Source: an uncultured Methanobrevibacter sp.
GTDB lineage: Archaea > Methanobacteriota > Methanobacteria > Methanobacteriales > Methanobacteriaceae
Direction: 5' to 3'
DNA: 26,346 nt
Assembly (NCBI RefSeq): GCF_937906425.1
Contig: NZ_CALCYR010000051.1
Location: 1-26,346, forward strand
The notes under the pieces are model-generated. The model had not been told where the DNA came from, ran no database searches, and was given only the letters and a program-made list of their open reading frames with translations. The translations under genes were made by a program, and so were the position numbers. Below, piece by piece: positions 19,901 to 24,973 of the stretch. Each line of letters opens with the position of its first letter. Position 1 is the stretch's first letter.

Positions 19901-21721
19901 ATCGATCTTGAGTGTGAAAACATCACTTATGGTGACAATGAGACAATAACTGTAACAGTTCCTGAAAATGCTACCGGTACAGTTAACATTACCATTGATA
20001 ATGTGACCTATCCTGATGTTCCTATTGAAAATGGCACTGCAATAATTACAGTTCCTAACATAACCGCAGGAGAGCACAATGTAACAGTTGAATATCCTGG
20101 TGATGAAAACTACACAGGATCCAACGTCACAACAAGCTTTACTGTGGACAAGGCAAATGCTGAAATGGACATTGATACAGAAAATATCACCTATGGTGAG
20201 GACGAAGGCATAACAGTTAGCTTAAGTCCTGTTGATGGCGGAATCACTCCTACAGGTACTGTTAACATAAGCGTTATCGATAAGGATGGTGTGAAACATC
20301 AATTTGTTGATGTGGCAATTGAGGATGGCAAGGCTATTATTGATGTCACTGATCTTGCTGCAGGCAATTACACAGTTGAAGCTGTATATTCCGGTGATGC
20401 TAATTACAATATAAATGAGCTTTCCTCTGAATTTGAGGTTGGAAAGGCAGTTCCTCACATTGAAATCCTTGTTGAGGATATCATCTATGGTGATGTTGAA
20501 GTGATTACAGTCACCTGTGATGCTCCTGGAACTGTTGATGTGATTGTAAACGGTGTAACAATAACTGTCTCACTTGATGAAGGATATGAAAAACGGGTAT
20601 TTGCAAGCATTCTTCATGCATACAGTGGCAAGGCTACAATTGACCTTGTTAACTTGGCTGTTGGAACTTATCCTGCCATTGCACGCTACAACGGCAATGA
20701 GAATTACAGTTCAGTAAGTGACAATGACACATTCCACGTAATCCAGGCTCCTACTGTTACCAAGATTTCCGTTGAGGACATCAAGGTTGGAGAGGATGCA
20801 GTAATCAATGTGGAAGTGGATCATGATAGAGGTTCTGAAATAATCAACTCTAATATTACAGTCAGTCTTGATGGAAAAGATTACACTGTTGAAATCAGGG
20901 ATGGCAAGGGAAGCCTGACTGTTTCTGACTTGTCTGCAGGTATTCATACCGTCAAGGCAGCATATCCTGGAAGTCACAACTACACTGAAAGTTCAAACCA
21001 AACAAACTTTACTGTGTCTAAAAACACTCCTGGCTTTGACATTAGCACTGAGGACATCAAGGTTGGAGAAAACGAAACCATTACTGTAACAGTTCCTGAA
21101 GATGCAACAGGAAATGTGACCATTACCATAGACGGTAAGGATTACACCGCTCCTGTTGAAAATGGAACAGCAGTATTTGTAATTCCTGGAATAAAGGCTG
21201 GTGAACATGATGTCAATGCGAGCTATAGCGGTGATGATAAGTACAGTCCTGCTAAAGGAAACTCAAGCTTTGATGTAAGCAAGGTCAAGCCAAGCATTGA
21301 TGTGGATGCTCCTACAATCAAGGAAGGTGAAAATGGTACAATAGTCGTTACAGTTCCTGAAGATGCTACAGGTACAATTACCATTGAAGTAGATGGTAAA
21401 AACTACACAGCAACTATCAAGAATGCTAAGGCTGTATTCCATATTCCTGGATTGGATGCTGGAAAACATGGAATCAAGGTTTTCTACAGCGGTGATGACA
21501 AGTACTTGGCTTCATCAATTGATGGTGGAAATATTAATGTAATTGCTAAAGAGCACAAGCATGAGAAACTTCCTTCCAAGGCTGCTAAAGAGCATAAGGG
21601 AATCGACTTGGCAAGTAAAAACACTGGAAATCCAATACTTGTCTTGATGCTTGTATTGTTCGGATTAGTGATTATTCCATTTAAAAGATCTAAGGATGAG
21701 GATGAAGAAGAGGAAGATTAA
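6677..21721 (+). CDS. Adhesin-like protein, C-terminal fragment (beta-helix remainder, Ig-like array, membrane anchor)
   Basis: This is 5,014 residues if counted from the first ATG after the internal stop; the homologous sequence itself resumes directly at 6488. There is no signal peptide, so an independently initiated product should not be exported. A sequence resembling a ribosome binding site (GGTGGAG, 6665-6671, 5 bases before the ATG) is present, but it is simply Gly-Gly-Ala codons, which recur throughout the gene. The protein continues the beta-helix to about 10950. It then has a linker domain (10950-11330) containing an EQYTDANGRYTFDFDLAD segment like carboxypeptidase-regulatory folds, about 36 Ig-like domains resembling bacterial Ig-like group 3 (Big_3_5), a Lys/His-rich spacer, one transmembrane helix and the tail KRSKDEDEEEED. 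It is best read as the rest of the interrupted 3524-21721 gene. Confidence 0.7.
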   Translation: MWKGSNGLIEYSNFTNNHANSGRGGAVYLADNENGTVVGCNFSSNYAYTNGGAVDWHEGAQNGALINSTFESNVAGRSGGAVYWNGHNGTINGTNFTFNKAMGEHKTTGQEDGGDGGAVIWTGSYGDVNDCDFTNNTASRRGGAIYLQKNVHDEDYCMNTSVSTSTFINNTAGTNGGAIDWFEGAVNGKVINSTFENNTALDGNGGSIFWNGVNGTIDGCNFTSNKAIGQVIPGKGSQSRGGAVFVNGTNSTIANSTFQFNYAGNNGSAIVFENSYNGKVLYSNFTNNTAGLNAGAICFAEGALYGEIIGSNFINNTANGSAGAIGFQGSFGIVSNSSFINNTALGQRGNDTGRGASVVILGNSTQFSNCSFEGGISYNEGSAIYIRGNNATIADSNFTKNQAISSTRTDSSTGEDYYTSGSGTININGNNASIISCKFDENNATYMAGAIYISGANASLNLCNFTNNYADNDGGALYITGENATLANSTFTNNTAGDDGGAVNWIGDYGRLYNVSADLNRGLSIFKNNHQSNSKGGSFIIQSNYLTADIFNITNSYAEQLAGGLFLTGNYVNLSNIYFENCTTNSTVGYEGNHSGGAMNIVGNHTRIINATIENCLAYEGGAIYWEGNDGYVENITISNSNATEDGAGIYLTGNNTNISDIDVNNCIAKTGSGGAVYISGIDATIDYGNFINNTAKIDGGAIYLTDNKEGYIYHAYFENNTAGRKGGAINFYAGAEDGLVSSCEFVDNIANASGGAIYWEGTRGVIEYSNFTGSRATGTNTEGTAIVPNNGRGGSVIWLGDRGEVRECSFNDSQSKNEGSVLYIIGDDFAAYNSNFTNSLSIEKSGTVYIEGTYAKIGDCYMDNNTVKERGAGIFVKGNFISISGTAINNSTSGITGSAVYVEGNRTEIKDSIISNNHANVSGAIYIAGSRSTVSNVNFENNTATVAGAAIYINGNDTLVTKSNLTNNSAFQGGGIYYTGQRITISYSNFDRNSVNGTTADTKGGSIYIVGKSGDSIIGCNFTDSYALSSGGSICWVGGGEGGLIQNCSFINSTTEGISGVSGAGHGGAIVWESNLNGLIDNCTFIDCVAQKSKNAGAIYMGVSGNPAVNPTISNCLIVNCSNGERGVINIHGINATLYNITLANLSGVATSDKGFHAIEFENLITGRIVNCTFENITGDYSGGAIKIDAGSNIVIANNTFINVNATTDGGAIYSTDVSGEQVLENNTFINAHAQNGGAIYFKNMITSFKNNTFVNNSLFSSSGRGGAVYLLAEGIVIDNSTFINNTGAFQGGAIFSSKQISLINSYFESNIANGGTSNIKGGVLFVDGGDVIVDNSTFIANSALHSGGALYLNNMKTVYVSNSTFLHNTAPAYDGGAIYAGAVYINESSLFMYNNASRASAIFARSAYINDTILLENQAHFRQWANQYNKINSSHVNISGIFRGEDTLLNAILLENDNYEFHNLTYCGVNGEQTNTDEVTSARSYNEVYQLIVLEIYNDQNDLVDTIEQYTDANGRYTFDFDLADASNYAFKVYHPEDNYYTSSEYTISKALPIIEIQLNNITHPEDELINFTVSGTAGTPQGNLSIVINDSNGNIIYEGLLGLSDLGTAQLNLERLNVSHYNVSVRYNGDENYIPVNTSGEFDVYRGESYLNIDIDNYTYNETRNITISMPLVEEGILTVLLSNDEYSQLYTFYLENMDSVKIELAILDSNEYNVYAVFRGNNNYYPCENETNFTVFKAASIIDVNVEDVVGGQRATADIHVSPEIATQTVRLIIYDEEGNELERYDDLGLSNSRVSQILSLLPKGSYNATVYYAGDRNHKESENSTLFNVSNDLFPIDIEAIDLIYGQDQIINITVPIGADASKLWIKVNWTENDTLSNLGYSFVDGLIQIDTSSLANRLAVANYTIDVYYEGDENYLSNSSAKVFEIIPADIEMTISPQNISYGSIENITIEIPILSGIGQDEALILYVNSTTNESIRFEIEDYDIDSEGKAVWNISESILPAGDYIVEAVYKGSSNYNPANGTALFTVSKAMPWIEIDLNNIYVGESEIINITVYPNGLNGVTGNVTIYVRDKIETLILNESSEATFTLNDEIEGTGITVVVNYAGDNNFYSVQNSSHYNVTKQNTTITVDALSPISYGTIEDINASVNFTDASGTIILYINSSIAGFDNITKVFNIGENDGGKVNWDIDELVLAVGEYDVIAVYSGDRKYNNSTSQTKLIVVNQNSSYQISVEANNTVYGEDQIIIVSLPEDANGTVTIVIEGFDISLTANAEDGHALFVIPSGEYDYLSVHENYKVIATYNGDSNYAAGNTAEDLFNVTKADVDESNRFISAVNITYGDDETITVTLNEHNIIGNITISINGVEIETKELADGKAVFTVPNDLFSFLEVNEYNVIANYSGDANYNGFAVSENLNADFTVSKANVTVTVDTESIPFKETENVNIAVAGVIIDASASGVAKYNLTGNVVIYVDGIVNQTVAIASADENGILHIAIEGLAVGSHNITAKYCDDRNYNEKNNTGEFEVLNALPENMEIAAQNITYHIQNESVSVDLGEVLNGTVQLFINGLPVQRIGVLDKSSVEFDPISDLEVGNYTAKIVFAANDDSVEASLNFTVSKAPTVIDIMATDSTYGKTQIITVSLDNTVSDKFNLTGNVSIRINGVDYGNKTLDTNGQAVFEVDGLEARENYEVIAYYYNDSNYEDNNTNRLFAVNKADVELENRDISAVNITYGDDETITVTLNEYNITGKITIIINDTLIETKELANGQAVFTVPNDFFDYLEVNGYNVIANYSGDVNYNGFDADANLNTDFTVSPANSTVKVEAIPSIVYGNNETLTVTVPIRNHTGTITLTINGSDYKFIKHLTAEDSDSVTLNDLGGLAVGRYNVSVKYDDDRNYNPSEDSVLFEVIKAVPLNVGVEAQNISYTEDEIITVTVLDENATGSIRITIPEISYTDTKDLESGIAKFNISGLVVAYYSVIANYSGDANYSSAEVSTIFHVDKAASNVAIEVNDIVYNEVEYANISIPNYNASGRVIIKIDGNDYAVRNLDNETPINLEVDGLAVGEHSIELEYFDDDNYNKSFARGLFNVTKDVIPVDPTDESSLIVVPEDIVYLDDEIILVSVGVNNATGNVTVKINGTDIVLTKNITEDGGQSVSFNVSGLVVGEYNVTVDYTDDANYKDATTSGLFNVAKAPSAVEIEVEDIVYLDNETIKVTVPIINASGTIVVKVNGSKVNETSFNGVDSPSVTLIVPGLAVGEYNVTVEYSNDVNYNDSESSALFNVAKRNITDVEGKEGMTVVPANITYLNNETVVVSIDVPNATGIVTIKINGTDIELSKNIAEEGSQSISFTVEGLVVANYTVTAYYSDDVNYNDAELSANFTVDKAASSVELEVANPIVYNDNETIAVTVPITNASGTLVVKVNGSKVNETRFDGVDSPSVTLIVPGLAVGEYNVTAEYINDVNYNDSESSALFNVTKAEIPVDPDNASSLIVVPEDIVYLDDEIILVSVGVNNATGNVTVRINGTDIVLTKNITEEGSQSVTFNVSGLVVGEYNVTVDYTDDANYKDATTSGLFNVAKAPSALEIEVEDIIYGANETIAISVPITNASGTIVVKVNGIEINRTSFDSEDLPLVEILIEKPSVAQYNVSVEYIDDVNYLDSNNSSIFTVSKADPSEAMDIIATNVTYGSDVIVNVTVPADASGNITIRINDYTDTIEITAGETIVSFTVPDLEVNNYVVYANYSGDANYNSAIVNTPFHVDKAESHISVMGIDIVYGDDETITVVVSDKNATGFVTITINGTDVNETKAIGNGTVEFTIKDLVVDEYNITALYHDDRNYLDSESSGIFIVSRAAVKDMSVNPVNISYGDNETIVVEILDNNLSGIVTINVNGSEYGPVEIENGRAEFIVPGLVVGDYNVIASYSGDDNYNGSTAENTFVVEKAKPSVYVVAANIDYGDDELITVIVDGLNLTGNVTIKVNGSEYETKDIDERGRAVFNISGLNAGEYEAVAVYNGDVNHKTSDGQDPFNVSRVVPDLNVTAEDIDYGDNETITVTLPEDATGTVNITVDNVTYPDVPIVNGTASVTVPGIVPGEHNVTVDYPGDENYNATSTNESFTVDKVAPSIDIETEDIDYGADETIAVTVNPVDGGVTPTGTVNITVADKDGNVLEFNEIPLVNGSASIVVPGLSAGEYDVDVVYNGDDNYLESNASDGFDVARIVPDLDLAVEDIDYGDNETITVTLPEDATGTVNITVDNVTYPDVPIVNGTASVTVPGIVPGEHNVTVDYPGDENYNATSTNESFTVDKVAPTVDLDTKDISYGEDEPIAVTVNPVEGGVTPTGTVNITVNGVTYTDIPLVNGSASISVPDLAAGEYPVEIAYGGDDNYLASEANGSFAVSQIIPEIDLECENITYGDNETITVTVPENATGTVNITIDNVTYPDVPIENGTAIITVPNITAGEHNVTVEYPGDENYTGSNVTTSFTVDKANAEMDIDTENITYGEDEGITVSLSPVDGGITPTGTVNISVIDKDGVKHQFVDVAIEDGKAIIDVTDLAAGNYTVEAVYSGDANYNINELSSEFEVGKAVPHIEILVEDIIYGDVEVITVTCDAPGTVDVIVNGVTITVSLDEGYEKRVFASILHAYSGKATIDLVNLAVGTYPAIARYNGNENYSSVSDNDTFHVIQAPTVTKISVEDIKVGEDAVINVEVDHDRGSEIINSNITVSLDGKDYTVEIRDGKGSLTVSDLSAGIHTVKAAYPGSHNYTESSNQTNFTVSKNTPGFDISTEDIKVGENETITVTVPEDATGNVTITIDGKDYTAPVENGTAVFVIPGIKAGEHDVNASYSGDDKYSPAKGNSSFDVSKVKPSIDVDAPTIKEGENGTIVVTVPEDATGTITIEVDGKNYTATIKNAKAVFHIPGLDAGKHGIKVFYSGDDKYLASSIDGGNINVIAKEHKHEKLPSKAAKEHKGIDLASKNTGNPILVLMLVLFGLVIIPFKRSKDEDEEEED
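13687..14922 (+). repeat. 60-bp exact repeat marking a four-domain offset duplication
   Basis: Bases 13687-13746 equal 14863-14922 (start of Ig domains 9 and 13, AVNITYGDDETITVTLNE). The offset of 1,176 bases is 392 codons, or four Ig domains. Identity falls off outside the 60 bases, so this event is older than the 18814/19372 pair or was limited gene conversion. Confidence 0.75.
15968..17705 (+). repeat. Three tandem copies of a two-domain Ig unit (~579 bp)
   Basis: Domains 17-18, 19-20 and 21-22 alternate an A type (PEDIVYLDDEIILVSVGVNN, or a close variant) with a B type (IVYLDNETIKVTVPIINASG, or a close variant). The first and third A domains are nearly identical at the DNA level with an offset of 1,158 bases (16004 against 17162), differing by scattered substitutions. 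Codons here are strongly T-ending (GTT, ACT, CTT, GCT), unlike the domains on either side. Confidence 0.85.
18814..19593 (+). repeat. Exact 222-bp duplication within a repeated two-domain Ig unit
   Basis: Bases 18814-19035 and 19372-19593 are identical by direct comparison; offset 558 bases. They cover most of domains 27 and 29. Domains 28, 30 and 32 form the partner type (NPVDGGVTPTGTVNI or a close variant), giving A-B-A-B-A-B. The exact identity implies a very recent duplication or gene conversion. Confidence 0.9.
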
Positions 21722-22496
21722 TTGGCTGTACCAAAGATATTTGTTTCTTTAAGGAAATTTTATTTCTTTAAGGAAAATTTATTTCTTAAATGAGATATTT
21801 ATTCCTTAAATAGATTATTTTCCTTTTTTAAAAGAGGAACTTATTTTATTGGTTGTATGGTTAAGAATTGAATTTCTTTTCTCTTCTTTTTAAACTTTTT
21901 TAAATTTTTTAAATTTTAATTAATTTTTTCTATTTTTTTATTTTCATTTTTTTTACGTATTTTGCTTATTTTATTTATTTTATTTATTTTGCTTATTTTG
22001 CTTATTTTGGATTTTTTTATAATTTTTTTAAATTTTCATTGATTTTTTCCTGATTTTTTCCTGATTTTTTTCATGTAATTTTTTGATAAAAATTTTCTTT
22101 TAAAATATTTATATTTTTGATTAATTATTTTAATAGTTTATCACTTTATTTTAATTAAATTAATCGTAATTTTTATTTAATGAATCAAGATCTTATTTTA
22201 TAAAAATTTTATTTTGTTGATACACATATATCCTTAGCAATTATCCATATTTTATATTTTTTTACCATTTTTATTTTAAAAATTTTATTTTTTTTCATTT
22301 TTTATTTTTTATTATTATATTTTTATTTTTTATTTTTTAGAATTTTTTTCATTTTTGTTTTTAGATTTGTGAGGAAGGGGTTTTTTTTGTTTTATGCTTT
22401 AAGTTTTTTGTCTTTATTATTTGTCTATTTTGATAAATGTCTTTTTCATTGAGTAAACTGCCAAAAATTTATAAATTTTAAAAAATAAATTTACTA
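21722..22496 (+). terminator. AT-rich spacer after the adhesin with T-tract terminators
   Basis: No gene is visible in these 775 bases. Two TTTAAGGAAA elements come first (21748-21757, 21767-21777). Long T-tracts follow from about 21890 (for example 21924-21956), suitable as archaeal terminators. There are simple reiterations of TTATTTTGC near 21961-22008 and a duplicated TTTTTTCCTGA near 22043-22066. An isolated G-rich spot (GAGGAAGGGG, about 22371) is not followed by a usable start codon. The promoter of the next gene sits at the right end. Confidence 0.5.
22468..22477 (+). promoter_or_regulatory. Candidate TATA box of the acyltransferase gene
   Basis: TTTATAAATT lies about 45 bases before the ATG at 22518. 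With the usual archaeal spacing, transcription would start near 22497-22503, leaving a leader of about 15-20 bases. That argues against the TTG at 22497 as the start of translation. Confidence 0.4.
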
Positions 22497-22517
22497 TTGG
22501 AAAAAAGGATTGGTACT

Positions 22518-23636
22518 ATGTCTAATGGAAATGCAGCTACTAAAAAGAAGAAAAGAATATTTTACTTTGATGCTTTAAGGGCATTGGCTATTACTGCAGT
22601 TATTCTATTTCATTCTGCTGTTAGGATGAAATTTCATATATGGTCTTTTCATGGTGACTTATTCAACTTTAATTGGTTATACGGTGATTTCTTTTGGGCT
22701 TGCATGATTATAGGTGTGGATTTATTCCTAATGCTTTCAGGTGCACTGTCTCTTGGTAGGGATTGGTCCATTAAATCATTTTTAGGCAGGCGTCTTCCCC
22801 GCATCGTAGGTCCCTTTCTATTTTGGGCCATAAGCTTATGCAGTTTCATTGTACTTCTTCAATGGCAGTTTCCAGATTTATTGCAGGTGCTGGATTCATT
22901 CACTATAACTGAATATTTAAAGTTTATTTATAGTGCAATAATGTATAAATCTCCTTATTTTGCTCCTTATTGGTTCTTTTGGATGATTTTAGGTACTTAT
23001 TTGATTATGCCAGTTTTTAATAAATGGTTATTGCATGCAGATTTAAAGGAAGCAGAATATTTCCTTGCAATCTGGTTAATTTCATGCTTGTTTGATTATA
23101 CTTTAAACACTGCATTTCCCGTTAAGATATCCTATTTTGCCGGACCTATTGGCATGGTTGTTTTAGGATATTATTTAAGATATACTGACAGAAAGATATT
23201 TTCCAATTTGTATATTCCAATAATCCTGATTATTTTAGGAATGATTGGGGCATTGTACGGTTCTTATTTATATACTACACCTGATATATTATTTAAATTT
23301 GACAGATATTCAATATTCCTTGTGATGGAAGTTACAGGCGTATTTTTATTATACAGGAATTTGTCTAATGTGAATCTGAATATAGGCTTCTTTTCAAATC
23401 CTGATGGGATTTTTAGAAAATCAGTATTTTCCATTGCAAAATACAGTTATGGATTTTATTTGATTCATCAGGCCATTATGGATTTGATTATTAAGGCTTT
23501 AAAGTATTTTGATCTTTTTAATGGTTATAAATTGCTTTTATTGTTTATATTTGTATCCACATTCATGGTATCGTGGATAGTTATGGCTGCATTTAATAGA
23601 ATTCCTTATGTTAATAGGGTTATAGGTGCTAAGTAG
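22518..23636 (+). CDS. Acyltransferase 3 family integral membrane protein
   Basis: 372 residues from the ATG at 22518, with a weak AAGG 9-10 bases upstream; a TTG at 22497 would add seven residues but coincides with the predicted transcription start. The family (OafA/WecH/IcaC type) moves acyl groups, usually acetyl or succinyl, across the membrane onto sugars of surface polysaccharides. Family marks are FDALRALAITAVILFHS (about residues 17-33, with Arg21 and His32 at the expected catalytic positions), GVDLFLMLSGAL (66-77), RRLPRI (91-96) and YSYGFYLIHQAIMD near the C-terminus. About ten hydrophobic segments fit the family's usual 350-400 residues. It is followed after 90 bases by a sugar-phosphate transferase gene on the same strand, which suggests a joint role in decorating surface glycans, perhaps of the neighbouring glycosylated adhesin. 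The acyl donor and acceptor cannot be told from the sequence. Confidence 0.85.
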   Translation: MSNGNAATKKKKRIFYFDALRALAITAVILFHSAVRMKFHIWSFHGDLFNFNWLYGDFFWACMIIGVDLFLMLSGALSLGRDWSIKSFLGRRLPRIVGPFLFWAISLCSFIVLLQWQFPDLLQVLDSFTITEYLKFIYSAIMYKSPYFAPYWFFWMILGTYLIMPVFNKWLLHADLKEAEYFLAIWLISCLFDYTLNTAFPVKISYFAGPIGMVVLGYYLRYTDRKIFSNLYIPIILIILGMIGALYGSYLYTTPDILFKFDRYSIFLVMEVTGVFLLYRNLSNVNLNIGFFSNPDGIFRKSVFSIAKYSYGFYLIHQAIMDLIIKALKYFDLFNGYKLLLLFIFVSTFMVSWIVMAAFNRIPYVNRVIGAK

Positions 23637-23717
23637 TCTAAGAATTTAAGTAATTTGTTTTAATATTAGTTTTTATTTGGAATTTTAAGTTTTATTAAAT
23701 TAATTATTTATTTGTTT

Positions 23718-23723
23718 GGTGAT
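23718..23723 (+). promoter_or_regulatory. Ribosome binding site GGTGAT deciding the start at 23727
   Basis: GGTGAT(T) sits 3 bases before the ATG at 23727. The upstream TTG at 23712 lies before this site and has none of its own, so the shorter start is preferred. Confidence 0.6.
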
Positions 23724-23726
23724 TTG

Positions 23727-24758
23727 ATGTCAAGTTTAATTTCAATTCCTAGTTTGCCATTGGTGGCAATTGCATTAATATGTGGGATTGTTTCATTTTT
23801 AAGTACTCGTTTGGTTATGCCATGGCTTATTCGCAAGCTTGAGGCTGCTGAGATAATTGGCAAGGATATTCATAAGTCCTCAAGACCTATTGTTGCAGAA
23901 ATGGGAGGATTAGGTATTCTTTTCGGTTTTGTTGTAGGCATATTTATTGGAATTATATTGTTTCCAATACTCAGTTTTCAGCTTTCCATTGTGCTTGTAG
24001 TAATTCTTCTTGTAGGTTTAATAGGTGTTGTGGATGACTTGCTTGTATTGTCCTCAAAGGAAAAGCTATTTCTTCTCTTCTTGGCAGGTATTCCATTATG
24101 GTGGATTGCACCTCCAAATGTAGGGCTTTTGTATATGATTCTTATTCCTATTGCAGTTTCAATATCCTCAAACCTGACAAATATGCTTGCAGGATTGAAT
24201 GGTATTGAATCAGGTCTTGGAGTTATTTCAATGACCTCACTTACAATCAGCTGTATCATCCTTGGAAAATATGATGTTGCAATAGTGAGCATGAGCATGC
24301 TTGGAACATTGATTGCATTTCTTTATTACAATAAGTATCCTGCAAAGGTTTTCCCTGGAGACACAGGTACTTTGATTATAGGTGCTGCAATTGCGGCAAT
24401 TGCATTTATAGGCAGGGTAAAGCTTATAGCATTTATTGTATTGCTTCCAAACATCATTGATGCCGCTTTGAAGTTCTACAGTGCAGGGGTTATGGAAAGA
24501 CAGCAACACAAGCCAACCCAATTGAATGAGGATGGAAAATTGGTAAGGCCTGAGCAGGGATTCAAGTCTTTAATCAGGTTTGTGTTAAGAAAACCTGTTG
24601 ATGAAAGGACTGCAGTGATGATGATTTGGGGAATAGGTATTATTTTTGGAATAATTGGAATAATTGTTGCTATTTTAATGCCTGGAGTTACTCACGATCA
24701 GACATTGGCTCAATTCATGAACCTAAAAGAGTATTTTTATTATTTAGGCTTAATTTGA
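23727..24758 (+). CDS. Glycosyltransferase family 4 (MraY/GPT-like) polyprenyl-phosphate sugar-1-phosphate transferase
   Basis: 343 residues from the ATG at 23727. The family transfers a phospho-sugar (GlcNAc-1-P or a relative) from a UDP-sugar to a membrane polyprenyl or dolichyl phosphate, the first step of lipid-linked glycan assembly on the cytoplasmic face. Visible marks are HKSSRPIVAEMGGLGIL (about residues 49-65), the catalytic Asp pair VVDD (Asp103-Asp104), SNLTNMLAGLNGIESGLG (Asn149, Asn152, Asn158), FPGDTG (209-214) and a C-terminal cytoplasmic loop starting ERQQHKPTQLNEDGKL. About ten membrane segments are apparent. The FPGDTG loop and the HKPTQ segment look more like the GPT/AglH group of archaea than bacterial MraY, so a role in N-glycan or other surface glycan synthesis is favoured; a pseudomurein step cannot be excluded. 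It lies 90 bases after the acyltransferase, possibly in one transcript, and is convergent with the pilin-like genes. Confidence 0.85.
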   Translation: MSSLISIPSLPLVAIALICGIVSFLSTRLVMPWLIRKLEAAEIIGKDIHKSSRPIVAEMGGLGILFGFVVGIFIGIILFPILSFQLSIVLVVILLVGLIGVVDDLLVLSSKEKLFLLFLAGIPLWWIAPPNVGLLYMILIPIAVSISSNLTNMLAGLNGIESGLGVISMTSLTISCIILGKYDVAIVSMSMLGTLIAFLYYNKYPAKVFPGDTGTLIIGAAIAAIAFIGRVKLIAFIVLLPNIIDAALKFYSAGVMERQQHKPTQLNEDGKLVRPEQGFKSLIRFVLRKPVDERTAVMMIWGIGIIFGIIGIIVAILMPGVTHDQTLAQFMNLKEYFYYLGLI

Positions 24759-24973
24759 TTTTTTAAGTTTAAATTTTAATTTTTTTATTTATTTTTTTCT
24801 TATTTTAATTTTTAATTTATTTTAAGCTTTTTATATTTTATTTTAAGTGTTTTTTATTTATTTTTTTCTTTTTTTAATTTTTAGTTTATTTTAATTTTTT
24901 ATATTTTTTTTAAGCTTTTTATTTTCTTTTCATGCTTTTTTTAACTCCTTCTACAATTGCATTTCTGCTTTTT
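24759..24973 (+). terminator. T-rich terminator region between convergent genes, with a ~69-bp internal repeat
   Basis: The plus strand is almost pure T with some A from 24761 to about 24950, which suits termination of the glycosyltransferase transcript. A module TTTTTATTTATTTTTTTCTT followed by TTTAATTTTTA and TTTATTTT occurs near 24782 and again near 24851 with slight changes. There is no equivalent T-run on the minus strand for the pilin-like gene that ends here. Confidence 0.5.

Larger units (their letters stand above)
11336..21545 (+). repeat. Array of about 36 tandem Ig-like domains
   Basis: My count by hand is 36 units of about 90-100 codons. Each starts near a conserved Val-Tyr-Gly-Asp-(Asn/Asp)-Glu-Thr-Ile-Thr-Val segment and has a central (T/S)GxVxIxxNG strand. 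Each ends with GxYxVxVxYxGDxNYxxS and F(N/T/D)V(T/S/D)K, and the terminal Lys leads straight into the next domain. This matches bacterial Ig-like domains of the Big_3 type seen in archaeal and bacterial surface proteins. The array probably forms a long stalk that holds the beta-helix away from the membrane. Domains 17-22 and 27-32 are organised as two-domain units. Confidence 0.85.
3524..21721 (+). pseudogene. Giant adhesin-like surface protein (~6,065 codons) interrupted by one nonsense codon
   Basis: Frames 3524-6487 and 6488-21721 are in register and form one continuous repeat protein apart from TAA at codon 988. In full-length numbering the parts are as follows. Residues 1-26 are a signal peptide (MMNKKTFLIIGVLICLLF, cleavage near VSA/A). 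Residues 27 to ~100 are a Ser/Asp/Asn-rich linker. Residues ~103-2475 are a right-handed beta-helix of GGAIY/GGAVYW and FxNNTA repeats, as in chlamydial polymorphic membrane proteins. Residues ~2476-2602 are a linker domain. Residues ~2603-6006 hold about 36 Ig-like domains (YGDNETITVTVP ... GEYNVTVDYSGDxNY ... FxVxK). Residues ~6037-6056 are a transmembrane helix (PILVLMLVLFGLVIIPF), followed by a short basic then acidic tail (KRSKDEDEEEED). N-glycosylation sequons (NxT/S) are extremely frequent. The role inferred from the family is a cell-surface adhesin anchored by its C-terminus with the beta-helix outermost. Whether it is a true pseudogene depends on confirming the stop. Confidence 0.8.

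Noticed and set aside
22365..22390. GAGGAAGGGG as a ribosome binding site
   Set aside because: No start codon with an open frame follows; the nearest ATG is closed within two codons.
22497..22517. TTG start at 22497 for the acyltransferase
   Set aside because: The predicted transcription start from the TATA box at 22468 falls at about this point, and there is no ribosome site before it. The ATG at 22518 is favoured.
23712..23726. TTG start at 23712 for the glycosyltransferase
   Set aside because: It precedes the GGTGAT ribosome site that is correctly placed for the ATG at 23727.
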